The notes under the pieces are model-generated. The model did no database searches. It saw only the letters and a list, made by a program, of their open reading frames with translations, and was not told where the DNA came from. A stretch of 33,000 bases of DNA from NCBI GenBank assembly GCA_015056795.1, contig SVFO01000030.1:15430-48429 (forward strand). The letters are read 5' to 3'. A program made the position numbers and the translations under genes. Below are positions 7,229-15,500 of this stretch, in pieces (position 1 is the stretch's first letter; each line of letters opens with the position of its first letter). This DNA comes from Lachnospiraceae bacterium (GTDB taxonomy: Bacteria > Bacillota > Clostridia > Lachnospirales > Lachnospiraceae).

Positions 7229-8629
7229 ATGGATTACAAAGGATTCTTATCGCATTTTTCGCGTGTTGCCTGTGTGATGTCCGTCAATTTAAGAGAAGAG
7301 GGCGACAAAAGATATCTGGTCGAGGATGCTAACGATGCTTATAAAAGAACTGTTGTAAAGTCTTTAGAGGATTTTGAAACGCATGTCCCTTATACACGCT
7401 ATATTCCCAGGGCAGCAAACTTTGAGGATTTGTGCAATAGCTGTGTCATAAATGACAGGCCGGTCCACACCTATTTTGACATAGAATTATATAATGCCTG
7501 GATGGAAGTCTTTTTAACGCCGCTTTCCTCCGATGACCCTGATCAAAAGCTACTGCTGTTTTCTTATGAAATGAATTCTAAGGCTGAGATCGACAAGCTG
7601 GCTGACATTTCCTCCGAGACGGCAACAAATGTCATCAAGACTTGCTTAAAGCTACGAGAGAATAATGATTTTCAGAATGCGATGAATTCCGTGATTGGAG
7701 ATATTCGCTTACAATGTGGGGCCAAAAGATGCAGCATTCTTCTGACGGATTTTGAAAAGCGAAAGTATTCACTTTTGTGCGAAGATTATGAGGATGACCC
7801 AAATCAGGTGCCGTTGCCTGAAATCCTGACAGAAGAGTTTTATCAAGTCATAGAAACATGGCCAAAGCTCATGAACAAAAGTAACTGCTATATTATTTCC
7901 GATGAAGAGGATATGGACGAGGCATATAAAATTGCTCCGGAATGGACTCAAACGCTGAAGCGGGACGGGATAAAAACAATGGTTATTTTCCCGCTCCGTT
8001 CAGATAACAAGACAATTGGCTATATTTGGGCAGGAAACTTTGATCCGAAAAAGACCATGCAAATCAAGGAAACCTTGAGCCTGACAGCCTTTATTTTGTC
8101 TGCGGAAATTGCAAATGAGCAGAATGTCCGTAAGATGAAGATTATGAGCTCCACGGATCTGTTGACGGGAGTCCTAAACCGAAACAGCATGAATAACAGG
8201 ATTAGTGAGGACATTTCGGGCATTAAAACAATTACAAGGCCCTTCGGAATTTTCTTTATTGACGTCAATGGGCTCAAGACGATTAATGATACCAAGGGAC
8301 ATCTTGCGGGAGATAATCTGCTGAAGGACGTTGCGTCAATGCTTCAGGAATTGAAGCAGAAGAACATGGAAATCTACCGTATTGGCGGCGATGAGTTCAT
8401 GATTATCGCGACGGAATTGCCAAAGGAAAGCTTTGAAGAATTAGAAAAGATGCTGATTGAACATTCCGAGCTCCCTGAAAGAGCGCATTTCGCGATTGGT
8501 TCCTGTCACAGTGATGAGATTGGTGACATCAGAAAAGCCATGCAAAAGGCAGATGCGAGAATGTATCAGCATAAGGCAAAGTATTATGCGGCGCATCCGG
8601 AATATGAGTGGCATGGGAAACCAATGTGA
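7229..8629 (+). CDS. GAF-GGDEF diguanylate cyclase (paralogue A)
   Basis: A 466-residue soluble protein with no membrane segments. Residues 1-115 form an N-terminal domain of unknown or PAS-like type (YIPRAANFEDLCNSCV) that is also present in the gene at 9746. Residues ~140-285 look like a GAF sensor (CSILLTDFEKRKYSLLCE; MVIFPLRSDNKTIGYIWAG). The C-terminal GGDEF domain has the substrate and metal motifs DLLTGVLNRNSMNN and DVNGLKTINDTKGHLAGD, with GGDEF itself at residues 386-390. It is therefore expected to make c-di-GMP from two GTP. No RxxD inhibitory site is visible just before GGDEF, so the usual product feedback may be absent. It has its own promoter and terminator. The GAF ligand is unknown. 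Confidence 0.88.
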   Translation: MDYKGFLSHFSRVACVMSVNLREEGDKRYLVEDANDAYKRTVVKSLEDFETHVPYTRYIPRAANFEDLCNSCVINDRPVHTYFDIELYNAWMEVFLTPLSSDDPDQKLLLFSYEMNSKAEIDKLADISSETATNVIKTCLKLRENNDFQNAMNSVIGDIRLQCGAKRCSILLTDFEKRKYSLLCEDYEDDPNQVPLPEILTEEFYQVIETWPKLMNKSNCYIISDEEDMDEAYKIAPEWTQTLKRDGIKTMVIFPLRSDNKTIGYIWAGNFDPKKTMQIKETLSLTAFILSAEIANEQNVRKMKIMSSTDLLTGVLNRNSMNNRISEDISGIKTITRPFGIFFIDVNGLKTINDTKGHLAGDNLLKDVASMLQELKQKNMEIYRIGGDEFMIIATELPKESFEELEKMLIEHSELPERAHFAIGSCHSDEIGDIRKAMQKADARMYQHKAKYYAAHPEYEWHGKPM

Positions 8630-8639
8630 GATTGAAATA

Positions 8640-8682
8640 AAGCACCATCCTGACATGAAAGGTTTAGGATGGTGCTTTTTTT
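8640..8682 (+). terminator. Rho-independent terminator after GGDEF paralogue A
   Basis: AAGCACCATCC (8640-8650) pairs with GGATGGTGCTT (8667-8677) across a 16-base loop and is followed by a run of T. Confidence 0.9.
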
Positions 8683-8695
8683 GTTTTAATTTTTT

Positions 8696-8752
8696 ATTAT
8701 TCAACAATTTTGACAATTTTTTGTTGAAAAATTTTGTGAATAATGCGATAAT
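8696..8752 (+). promoter_or_regulatory. Promoter with overlapping nested inverted repeats, upstream of the C39-like gene
   Basis: TTGAAA (8724-8729), 17 bases, GATAAT (8747-8752). An inverted repeat TTCAACAA (8700-8707) / TTGTTGAA (8721-8728) overlaps the -35 hexamer. It is nested in ATTATTC (8696-8702) / GAATAAT (8738-8744). The arrangement is that of a repressor operator, although the region is very AT-rich, which makes chance repeats more likely. Confidence 0.5.
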
Positions 8753-8811
8753 GAGATAAATAATCAGTAAATTGTCTGTTAAGATATAGTGACAATGAAA
8801 GAGGCGTGAGG

Positions 8812-9684
8812 TTGGAAGAAAAGAACGAAAAACAACCGAAAACAGAAGCAGGATGGAGAGCCAGACTAAAAAGAAATTGGTCAAAGGGCGTTGAAGAAGC
8901 AGAATATGTTTCCGTTCTGCTCCCCAATGGCAGAAAATGCCAGGGGGGAAACCAAAGCTGGTGGCTCTCGATCGTGAAACAAGAGAAAGCGGAAGGACAG
9001 AATCTTTCGAGGTATCAGAAATGTCGCAAAGATGAGAATTATCGGATTGCGAGTCTTGGATGTGGTGTGATTGCCATGACAAACTTAGAACTCTATTTAG
9101 AGCATAGAGGCATAGCTGGAAATGAATGGATGCCTGCAGATGACGGTAAAAGCTGTATCAAAGCACTTCCTAAGGAGGATTACATAAAGGCAGTCCGAAG
9201 CAAGTGGAAAGGAACCTATCGCATTGGAAGGGGATATGTCAATTATGTGACAGGGCTTTACCCCTGGAAAATGGAAGCTGGATTAAGGGAGTGCCTGATC
9301 AGAAACCATTGTGACCGTACGAAGGTTCAATGGGCTCCCTTTGCTGGTAAGTCTAAAAATCGTCAAAAGCACCTTGTCTGGGATACCATTTGCGACATGC
9401 TAAATGCCGACTATCCCGTGGTTTGTTCCTATCATACCTTTTCGCCTAAGGAGCATGCGCTGATTCTCTATCATGAGCTAGGGCTGGCGTTGCGAGGAGT
9501 AAAGGCGGAAGGTCGTTATGATAAGATCAGCAGCCATTACATGACGATCATTGGCTGTTATGTTTCTGAGACGGGCTGTCATGTTTTGCAGATAGAGAGC
9601 TGGGGAAATCTGTATTATGTGCGCTATGACGAGTATGCGGAGAAATTAAACTATTTTACAAACATTCTTAGAATATACGAATGA
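8812..9684 (+). CDS. Papain-like (C39-like) cysteine peptidase family protein
   Basis: The TTG at 8812 is preferred because AGAGG (8800-8804) lies seven bases before it; an in-frame GTG at 8806 would leave only one base. The product is about 290 residues. The core has the papain/C39 order: LGCGVIAMTNLELYL with the candidate nucleophile Cys84, then SSHYMTIIGCYV with His242, then QIESWGNLYYV, resembling the final Asn/Trp-Gly motif of bacterial C39-like domains. The N-terminus is basic, with no signal peptide or membrane segment, so a cytoplasmic location is implied. It lies between two diguanylate cyclase paralogues and probably heads a transcript with the second one. The substrate is unknown, and it could be an inactive fold relative. 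The motif reading is by eye. Confidence 0.6.
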   Translation: MEEKNEKQPKTEAGWRARLKRNWSKGVEEAEYVSVLLPNGRKCQGGNQSWWLSIVKQEKAEGQNLSRYQKCRKDENYRIASLGCGVIAMTNLELYLEHRGIAGNEWMPADDGKSCIKALPKEDYIKAVRSKWKGTYRIGRGYVNYVTGLYPWKMEAGLRECLIRNHCDRTKVQWAPFAGKSKNRQKHLVWDTICDMLNADYPVVCSYHTFSPKEHALILYHELGLALRGVKAEGRYDKISSHYMTIIGCYVSETGCHVLQIESWGNLYYVRYDEYAEKLNYFTNILRIYE

Positions 9685-9745
9685 TCAAGGAAGATAGTAA
9701 TGATATAACATGACCTAAACTACTAGATTTAAAGGAGGGTTTCCT

Positions 9746-11170
9746 ATGGCAACGGATTTTCAAAATTTAGTGGACGGAATGGTTCCGGCGACGAGCGTCA
9801 TGTCCGTGCAGGTACTTGAGGACGGATCCTGTGGGGAGATTCGTGTTGTGGCTGGCAATCAGGGCTATATTGATTCCATTGAGCGCCCGGCAGGAGATTA
9901 TCAGATGCGGGCGAACAAATTTGTGCCGAACAGTCTTTATACGGATTATGTCCCGCGGGACTTGAATTTTGAGGATTTCTGCTTTCGAAGCGCCGTGGGA
10001 CAGAAGTGCCTGCATTCCTATGTGAGGCCGAACCAAATGCCTGTGTGGTTTAATATGACCTTTATGCCAATTGGGCCTTCGAATGGGAACATTCACTATT
10101 GTACCTACTCCATGGAGGTCAACTTCGAAGCGAATACGAAGCGAATGTCTAATATTTCTGAGGAATTGTCTTCAGCGATTTTGGAGACCTGCATTAAGCT
10201 TCGCAGGGAAAAGGATTTTGAGTCGACCATGGAGGATGTCATTGTAGACATTCGAGAGCTTTGCAAGGCAGAGCATTGCTGCGTTTTATTAACGGATGCC
10301 TATGAGAGAAAATGTAAGGTTTTATGTGAGGCATTTTCAGAAGAAACCATCCTAAGACCAATGAGAAAATATTCGGATGATCCAGCCTTTTATGCTCTTA
10401 CGGAAACATGGATGGATTTGATTGGCAGTAGTAATTGTGTCATTGCCAAAAATGAGAAGGAAATGGCCATTGTTAAGGAAAGAGATCCCGAATGGTATGC
10501 TTCCTTGACCAATGCTGGTGCGAAAAACATCGTGTTATTCCCGCTGAAGTCAAAGGATGAGCTGTTGGGTTATATTTGGGCCATCAATTTTGAAGCGGAT
10601 CAGGCACCGAAGATTAAAGAGACCTTGGAGCTGACGACCTTTATTTTAGGTTCAGAAATTGCAAACTATTTATTGCTGAATCGCTTAAAGGTTCTGAGCT
10701 CAAAGGATATGCTGACAGGCGTTCTCAACAGAAATGAAATGAATAATTATGTGGACAAGCTGAGTGAGGAGCACGTGAAAGAGCCCAGAAGCGTTGGCGT
10801 TGCTTTTGCAGATCTGAATGGTTTGAAGATCATCAATGATCAGGGAGGACATGGCGCAGGTGACATTTTGTTAAAGGATGCGGCAAAGGCAATGGAGGCC
10901 GTGTTCCCCGCAGACTGTATTTATCGAGCTGGCGGTGATGAGTTTACGGTGATTATGTTAGATATTACCGAGGCAGAACTGAATAAGCGGGTGATGAAGC
11001 TTCGCAAGATCAGCCAGAACTATCCGAATGTATCATTTGCCATCGGTTCCAGCATTGAAGATGACAGCAGAAATGTTCGACAAGCACTGAAAGTAGCAGA
11101 TGTTAGGATGTATGAGGACAAGAAGATATTTTATCAGGAGCATCCTGAGTACAGACGTAGATTCCTTTGA
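9746..11170 (+). CDS. GAF-GGDEF diguanylate cyclase (paralogue B)
   Basis: A 474-residue relative of the protein at 7229-8629 with the same order: N-terminal domain (DYVPRDLNFEDFCFRSAV), GAF-like domain (CCVLLTDAYERKCKVLCEAF; NIVLFPLKSKDELLGYIWA) and C-terminal cyclase domain. Cyclase motifs are DMLTGVLNRNEMNNYV and DLNGLKIINDQGGHGAGD, with GGDEF at residues 396-400. No RxxD site is visible immediately upstream. The start has a strong AAAGGAGGG site at 9731-9739. No separate promoter was found in the 61-base gap after the C39-like gene, so cotranscription is likely. The two paralogues probably arose by duplication and may read different signals through their divergent GAF pockets. Confidence 0.88.
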   Translation: MATDFQNLVDGMVPATSVMSVQVLEDGSCGEIRVVAGNQGYIDSIERPAGDYQMRANKFVPNSLYTDYVPRDLNFEDFCFRSAVGQKCLHSYVRPNQMPVWFNMTFMPIGPSNGNIHYCTYSMEVNFEANTKRMSNISEELSSAILETCIKLRREKDFESTMEDVIVDIRELCKAEHCCVLLTDAYERKCKVLCEAFSEETILRPMRKYSDDPAFYALTETWMDLIGSSNCVIAKNEKEMAIVKERDPEWYASLTNAGAKNIVLFPLKSKDELLGYIWAINFEADQAPKIKETLELTTFILGSEIANYLLLNRLKVLSSKDMLTGVLNRNEMNNYVDKLSEEHVKEPRSVGVAFADLNGLKIINDQGGHGAGDILLKDAAKAMEAVFPADCIYRAGGDEFTVIMLDITEAELNKRVMKLRKISQNYPNVSFAIGSSIEDDSRNVRQALKVADVRMYEDKKIFYQEHPEYRRRFL

Positions 11171-11188
11171 TGAGAAAGAGAGGAAAGC

Positions 11189-12211
11189 ATGGACAAGGTG
11201 AGATTGGGCAAAACAGGGATAGAGGTTCCGAAGAATGCGTTTGGCGCATTACCAGTACAGAGAGTTACCTTGGAGGAGGCCGTTCGACTATTACGCAAGG
11301 CATATGATGGTGGTATGCGATTTTTTGACACAGCGAGGTTTTATACGGATAGTGAGGTCAAGCTTGGCGCAGCCTTTGACGGCATGCGGGAAAAGGTATT
11401 TATTGCGACAAAAACAGGCGCGACGACTGTAGAACAGTTCTGGAAGGATCTTCAGACCTCCCTAAGCAATCTTCGGACGGATTACGTGGATCTTTATCAA
11501 TTTCATAATCCTGCCTTTTGTCCGAAGCCTGGTGATGAAACAGGCCTTTATGAGGCCATGCTGGAGGCAAAGGCCAAGGGCATGGTGCGACATGTTGGAA
11601 TCACCAATCATCGCCTGAATATTGCGATGGAAGCCATTCAGAGCGGCTTGTATGAAACTCTGCAATTTCCTTTTTGCTATCTGAGTACGGAGAAGGATTT
11701 AGAGCTTGTGGAGGCCTGCAAGCAGGCGGACATGGGATTTATTGCCATGAAGGCTTTGTCAGGTGGCCTAATTACCAATGCAAAGGCTGCGTACGCATAC
11801 TTAGCCCAATTTGATAATGTATTGCCGATTTGGGGCATTCAGAGGGAGCGAGAGCTGGATGAATTCTTATCCTTTATGAACAATCCGCCTGCCATGGATG
11901 AGGAAATCAAAGCGATCATTGAAAAGGATCGCGGAGAACTGCTGGGTGAGTTCTGTAGAGGCTGTGGTTATTGTATGCCTTGCCCTGTTGGCATTGAAAT
12001 CAATAACTGTGCCAGAATGAGCTTGATGCTTCGCCGTGCACCCTCCAAGGCATGGCTCACGGAGAGTTGGCAGGAAAAGATGAAGCTGATTGAAAAGTGT
12101 CTTCATTGTGGAAAATGTAAGGGGAAATGCCCTTATGGACTGGATACGCCGACGCTTCTCGAAAAGAATTATCAGGATTACAAGGAAATCTTAGCAGGAA
12201 AAGCATTTTAA
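11189..12211 (+). CDS. Aldo/keto reductase with C-terminal twin [4Fe-4S] domain
   Basis: A 340-residue NAD(P)H-dependent oxidoreductase. The aldo/keto reductase catalytic tetrad is visible as Asp47 and Tyr52 (FFDTARFYTDSE), Lys75 (FIATKT) and His106 (YQFHNP). The barrel ends near residue 245. After it come two ferredoxin-like clusters, CRGCGYCMPCPVGI and CLHCGKCKGKCPYGL, so electrons may pass between Fe-S centres and the nicotinamide. This fusion is a known anaerobe-enriched branch of the family; the physiological substrate is usually unassigned. The gene starts 18 bases after GGDEF paralogue B with an AGAGAGGAAAG site, so it is probably in the same transcript. Confidence 0.88.
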   Translation: MDKVRLGKTGIEVPKNAFGALPVQRVTLEEAVRLLRKAYDGGMRFFDTARFYTDSEVKLGAAFDGMREKVFIATKTGATTVEQFWKDLQTSLSNLRTDYVDLYQFHNPAFCPKPGDETGLYEAMLEAKAKGMVRHVGITNHRLNIAMEAIQSGLYETLQFPFCYLSTEKDLELVEACKQADMGFIAMKALSGGLITNAKAAYAYLAQFDNVLPIWGIQRERELDEFLSFMNNPPAMDEEIKAIIEKDRGELLGEFCRGCGYCMPCPVGIEINNCARMSLMLRRAPSKAWLTESWQEKMKLIEKCLHCGKCKGKCPYGLDTPTLLEKNYQDYKEILAGKAF

Positions 12212-12297
12212 TGGTTCTAAACGCTAAACCTTGTCCATATACTTTAATGACAGAGAAATCGCTTTGCAAAGCAACTATCATGAAAGGAGTGGACAAA

Positions 12298-12531
12298 ATG
12301 GCGAGAGGACCTAGAAAAACGATCGAGGAGAAAATTGAGGCAAAGCAGGAGCTGATTGAAGCACTGGAGACGAGATTGGAGTCTGAGAGAAGTGAACTGG
12401 AGGATATGCTCAAGGAGAAAAGACTCAAGGAGCTAGAAGAGGTAGGAGACCTGATTGAGGAAAGCGGGTTGGAGCCCAGTGCCGTGGCAGATCTTTTACG
12501 AGATTATCTCAAGGACCAACAGAGTGCATAA
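12298..12531 (+). CDS. Small coiled-coil protein, function unknown
   Basis: A 77-residue protein beginning MARGPRKTIEEKIEAKQE. ATG 12298 is chosen because AAAGGAG (12283-12289) lies eight bases before it; longer in-frame starts lack a site. A basic N-terminal patch is followed by about 45 residues of Glu/Lys/Leu heptads (a single coiled coil) and a C-terminal helix (EPSAVADLLRDYLKDQ). No family was recognised; it could be a nucleic-acid-associated or scaffold protein, but this is only a guess. A perfect 12-base palindrome GCTTTGCAAAGC lies upstream at 12261-12272. It is the last gene before a bidirectional terminator. Confidence 0.75.
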   Translation: MARGPRKTIEEKIEAKQELIEALETRLESERSELEDMLKEKRLKELEEVGDLIEESGLEPSAVADLLRDYLKDQQSA

Positions 12532-12533
12532 TG

Positions 12534-12566
12534 AAAAGCCTTCCCAAGATGATGGGAAGGCTTTTT
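12534..12566. terminator. Bidirectional rho-independent terminator between convergent genes
   Basis: AAAAGCCTTCCCA (12534-12546) pairs with TGGGAAGGCTTTT (12553-12565) around a six-base loop. T-runs on both strands serve the coiled-coil gene on the plus strand and the activase on the minus strand. Confidence 0.92.
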
Positions 12567-12569
12567 GAT

Positions 12570-15500
12570 TTATTGTTTGTCATTTTCGCGTAATGCCTTC
12601 TGAGCAGAAGAGAGCATCAGCTTAATACGATTCAGCTGATTTACCTCGCTGGCACCCGGATCATAGTCAATGGCAACGATATTGGATTCAGGGTAGGCCT
12701 TACGTAGCGCCTTAATTACGCCCTTACCAACGACATGGTTCGGAAGGCAACCGAAGGGCTGGGTACAAACGATGTTGGGAACGCCCTCATGAATCAGTTC
12801 TACCATTTCACCCGTCAAGAACCAACCCTCACCCGTCTGATTTCCGATGGATACGATGGGCTTAGCAAATTCCACGGTCTGGCGAATCGGATTTGGCGGG
12901 TCAAAATGCTTGCTCTTGCGGAATTCCTTGTTGGAAGCACCGCGTATGATGTGTTCTATGCCCCAAATTCCGAGCTTAGATACGCGGGCAGCCTTTTTAC
13001 TGGTGCCGAGATGTTCTGCCTTGTAAATCTGATTATAGAAGCAATAAAGCATGAAATCCATAAGGTCAGGAACAACGGCCTCAGCGCCCTCGCTCTCCAA
13101 AAGCTCTACCAAATGGTTGTTTCCTGCAGGAGAGAACTTGACAAGAATCTCACCAACAATACCAACGCGAGGCTTTTTAATGTCATGAACGGGTATCTGG
13201 TCAAAGTCGCGAATGATCTGACGGCACAGGCTGTTAAATTTCAAAAGGTTAACATGCTTCTGGGAAACATAATCCTGTGCAACCTTAAGCCACTTCTGAT
13301 GAACCGCCTCAACGCTTCCGGGAGTTACCTCATAGGGGCGCATGCGATAAACACATCGCATAAAGATGTCTCCAATCGCAGCGGCGACGGCAGCACGGGT
13401 CAATAAATCCAGATTAATCGGGAAGCCAGGGTTAACCTCGATGCCACCAATATTCAGCGAGATAACAGGAATATGCTCCATGCCTGCCTTCTTTAGGGCA
13501 CGACGGATAAAGCCAATGTAGTTAGTCGCGCGACAACCACCGCCAGTCTGTGTAATGATGATGGCAGTGCGATTTAGGTCGTATTCGCCAGAAAGCAGAG
13601 CCTCCATGATCTGTCCTACCACCAGCAGGGAAGGATAGCAGGCGTCGTTGTTAACATATTTCAGGCCAACGTCAACGGAATGCTTATTGTCATTTGACAA
13701 AACCTTAAAATCATAGCCGATGGCCTGGAAGGCCTTCTCCCAAATGTCGAAGTGAATCGGGCTCATCTGGGGGCAGAGAATCGTATAATTCTTCCGCATT
13801 TCCTCCGTGAATACCACCTTATGAATGTTGGTCGGCTGGATTTCACGCTCTTTTCCAAGCTTTTCTCTGACGCGAATGGCAGAGAGCAGGGAACGAACAC
13901 GAATTCTGGCAGCACCAAGGTTGTTGACCTCATCGATCTTTAAGCAGGTATAAATCTTATCAGAACCAGACAAAATATCATTGACCTGATCAGTCGTTAC
14001 GGCGTCCAAGCCACATCCAAAGGAATTTAGCTGAATGAGATCCAGATTTTCCGTCGTACGAACATAGGTTGCAGCCGCATAAAGTCGGCTGTGATACATC
14101 CACTGGTCTGAAACAATCAGAGGTCTGTCGGGGCATCCAAGATGGGAGATGGAATCCTCCGTAAGTACGGCAAGGCCATAGGAGGTAATCAGCTCAGGAA
14201 TGCCGTGATTGATTTCGGGATCCAGATGATAAGGACGACCTGCAAGGACGATGCCACGCTTGCCGGATTCCTTCAAGTATTGCAGGGTTTCTTCGCCCTT
14301 TTTGCAGACATCCTGCCGCATGGCGTCCAGTTCCTTCCAGCCAAGCTCGCAGGCCTCGCGAATCTCCGCAGCAGGAATTTCACTAAATTCCTCCGTCAAA
14401 GACTGACAGATGGTATCTACGCTGGCAAAGGACATGAACGGATTGCGAAGGCGAACCTTACCACTGGAGATGCTCTCCACATTGTTTTTAATATTCTCGG
14501 AATAGGACGTCACGATGGGACAATTGTAATGGTTATTGGCATCGGGCGTCTCGTTTCTCTCATAGAACAGAGCAGGATAGAAAATAAAGTCCACATTCTG
14601 ACTGATCAGCCATTCCACGTGACCATGGGCCAGCTTCGCGGGATAGCATTCCGATTCGCTGGGAATGGACTCAATGCCGAGCTCATAAATCTTACGATTA
14701 GAGACGGGAGAGAGCACCACGCGGTAGCCAAGCTTTGTAAAGAATACGTGCCAGAAGGGATAATCCTCATACATGTTGAGGACTCTAGGAATACCAACTG
14801 TCCCTCTCGGAGCCTTGTCCGCATCCAGAGAAGCATAGTGAAACAATCTTTGAAGCTTATATTCAAAGAGATTTGGCATGTTCAACGCATTCTTTTGACC
14901 GCCAATGCCTCGCTCACAACGGTTGCCAGAGACATACTGACGTCCGCCAGAGAACTTGTTGATCGTCAGACGGCAATTGTTGGTACAGCCCTTACACTTT
15001 GCCATGCTAGTCTCAAATTTCAGGGAACAAATCTTCTCATAGGAGAGCATGGAGGTCTCATAGCCCTCCTCAAAGCGCTCGCGGGCAATCAGAGCCGCAC
15101 CGAACGCACCCATGATACCGGCAATGTCAGGACGAATGGCCTCACAATTGGCAATTTTCTCAAAGCTACGAAGCACGGCGTCATTATAGAACGTACCGCC
15201 CTGAACGACAATTTCCCTTCCGAGCTCGGAAGCATCGGAAACCTTAATTACCTTGAACAGGGCGTTTTTAATAACGGAATAAGCGAGGCCTGCAGAAATG
15301 TCAGCAACGGATGCGCCTTCCTTCTGCGCCTGCTTTACCTTAGAATTCATAAATACGGTACAGCGAGTACCAAGATCAATGGGATGCTCGGCAAACAAAG
15401 CAGCCTTAGCAAAATCCTGTACGCTATAGTTTAGGGATCTTGCAAAGGTTTCGATAAAGGAACCGCAGCCAGAGGAGCATGCCTCATTCAGCTGAACGCT

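Noticed and set aside
14142..15434. 430-codon open frame on the plus strand inside the activase gene
   Set aside because: It is antisense to a well-supported gene with many conserved motifs; its predicted protein has no recognisable domain and it lacks a ribosome site. Long antisense frames follow from codon bias.
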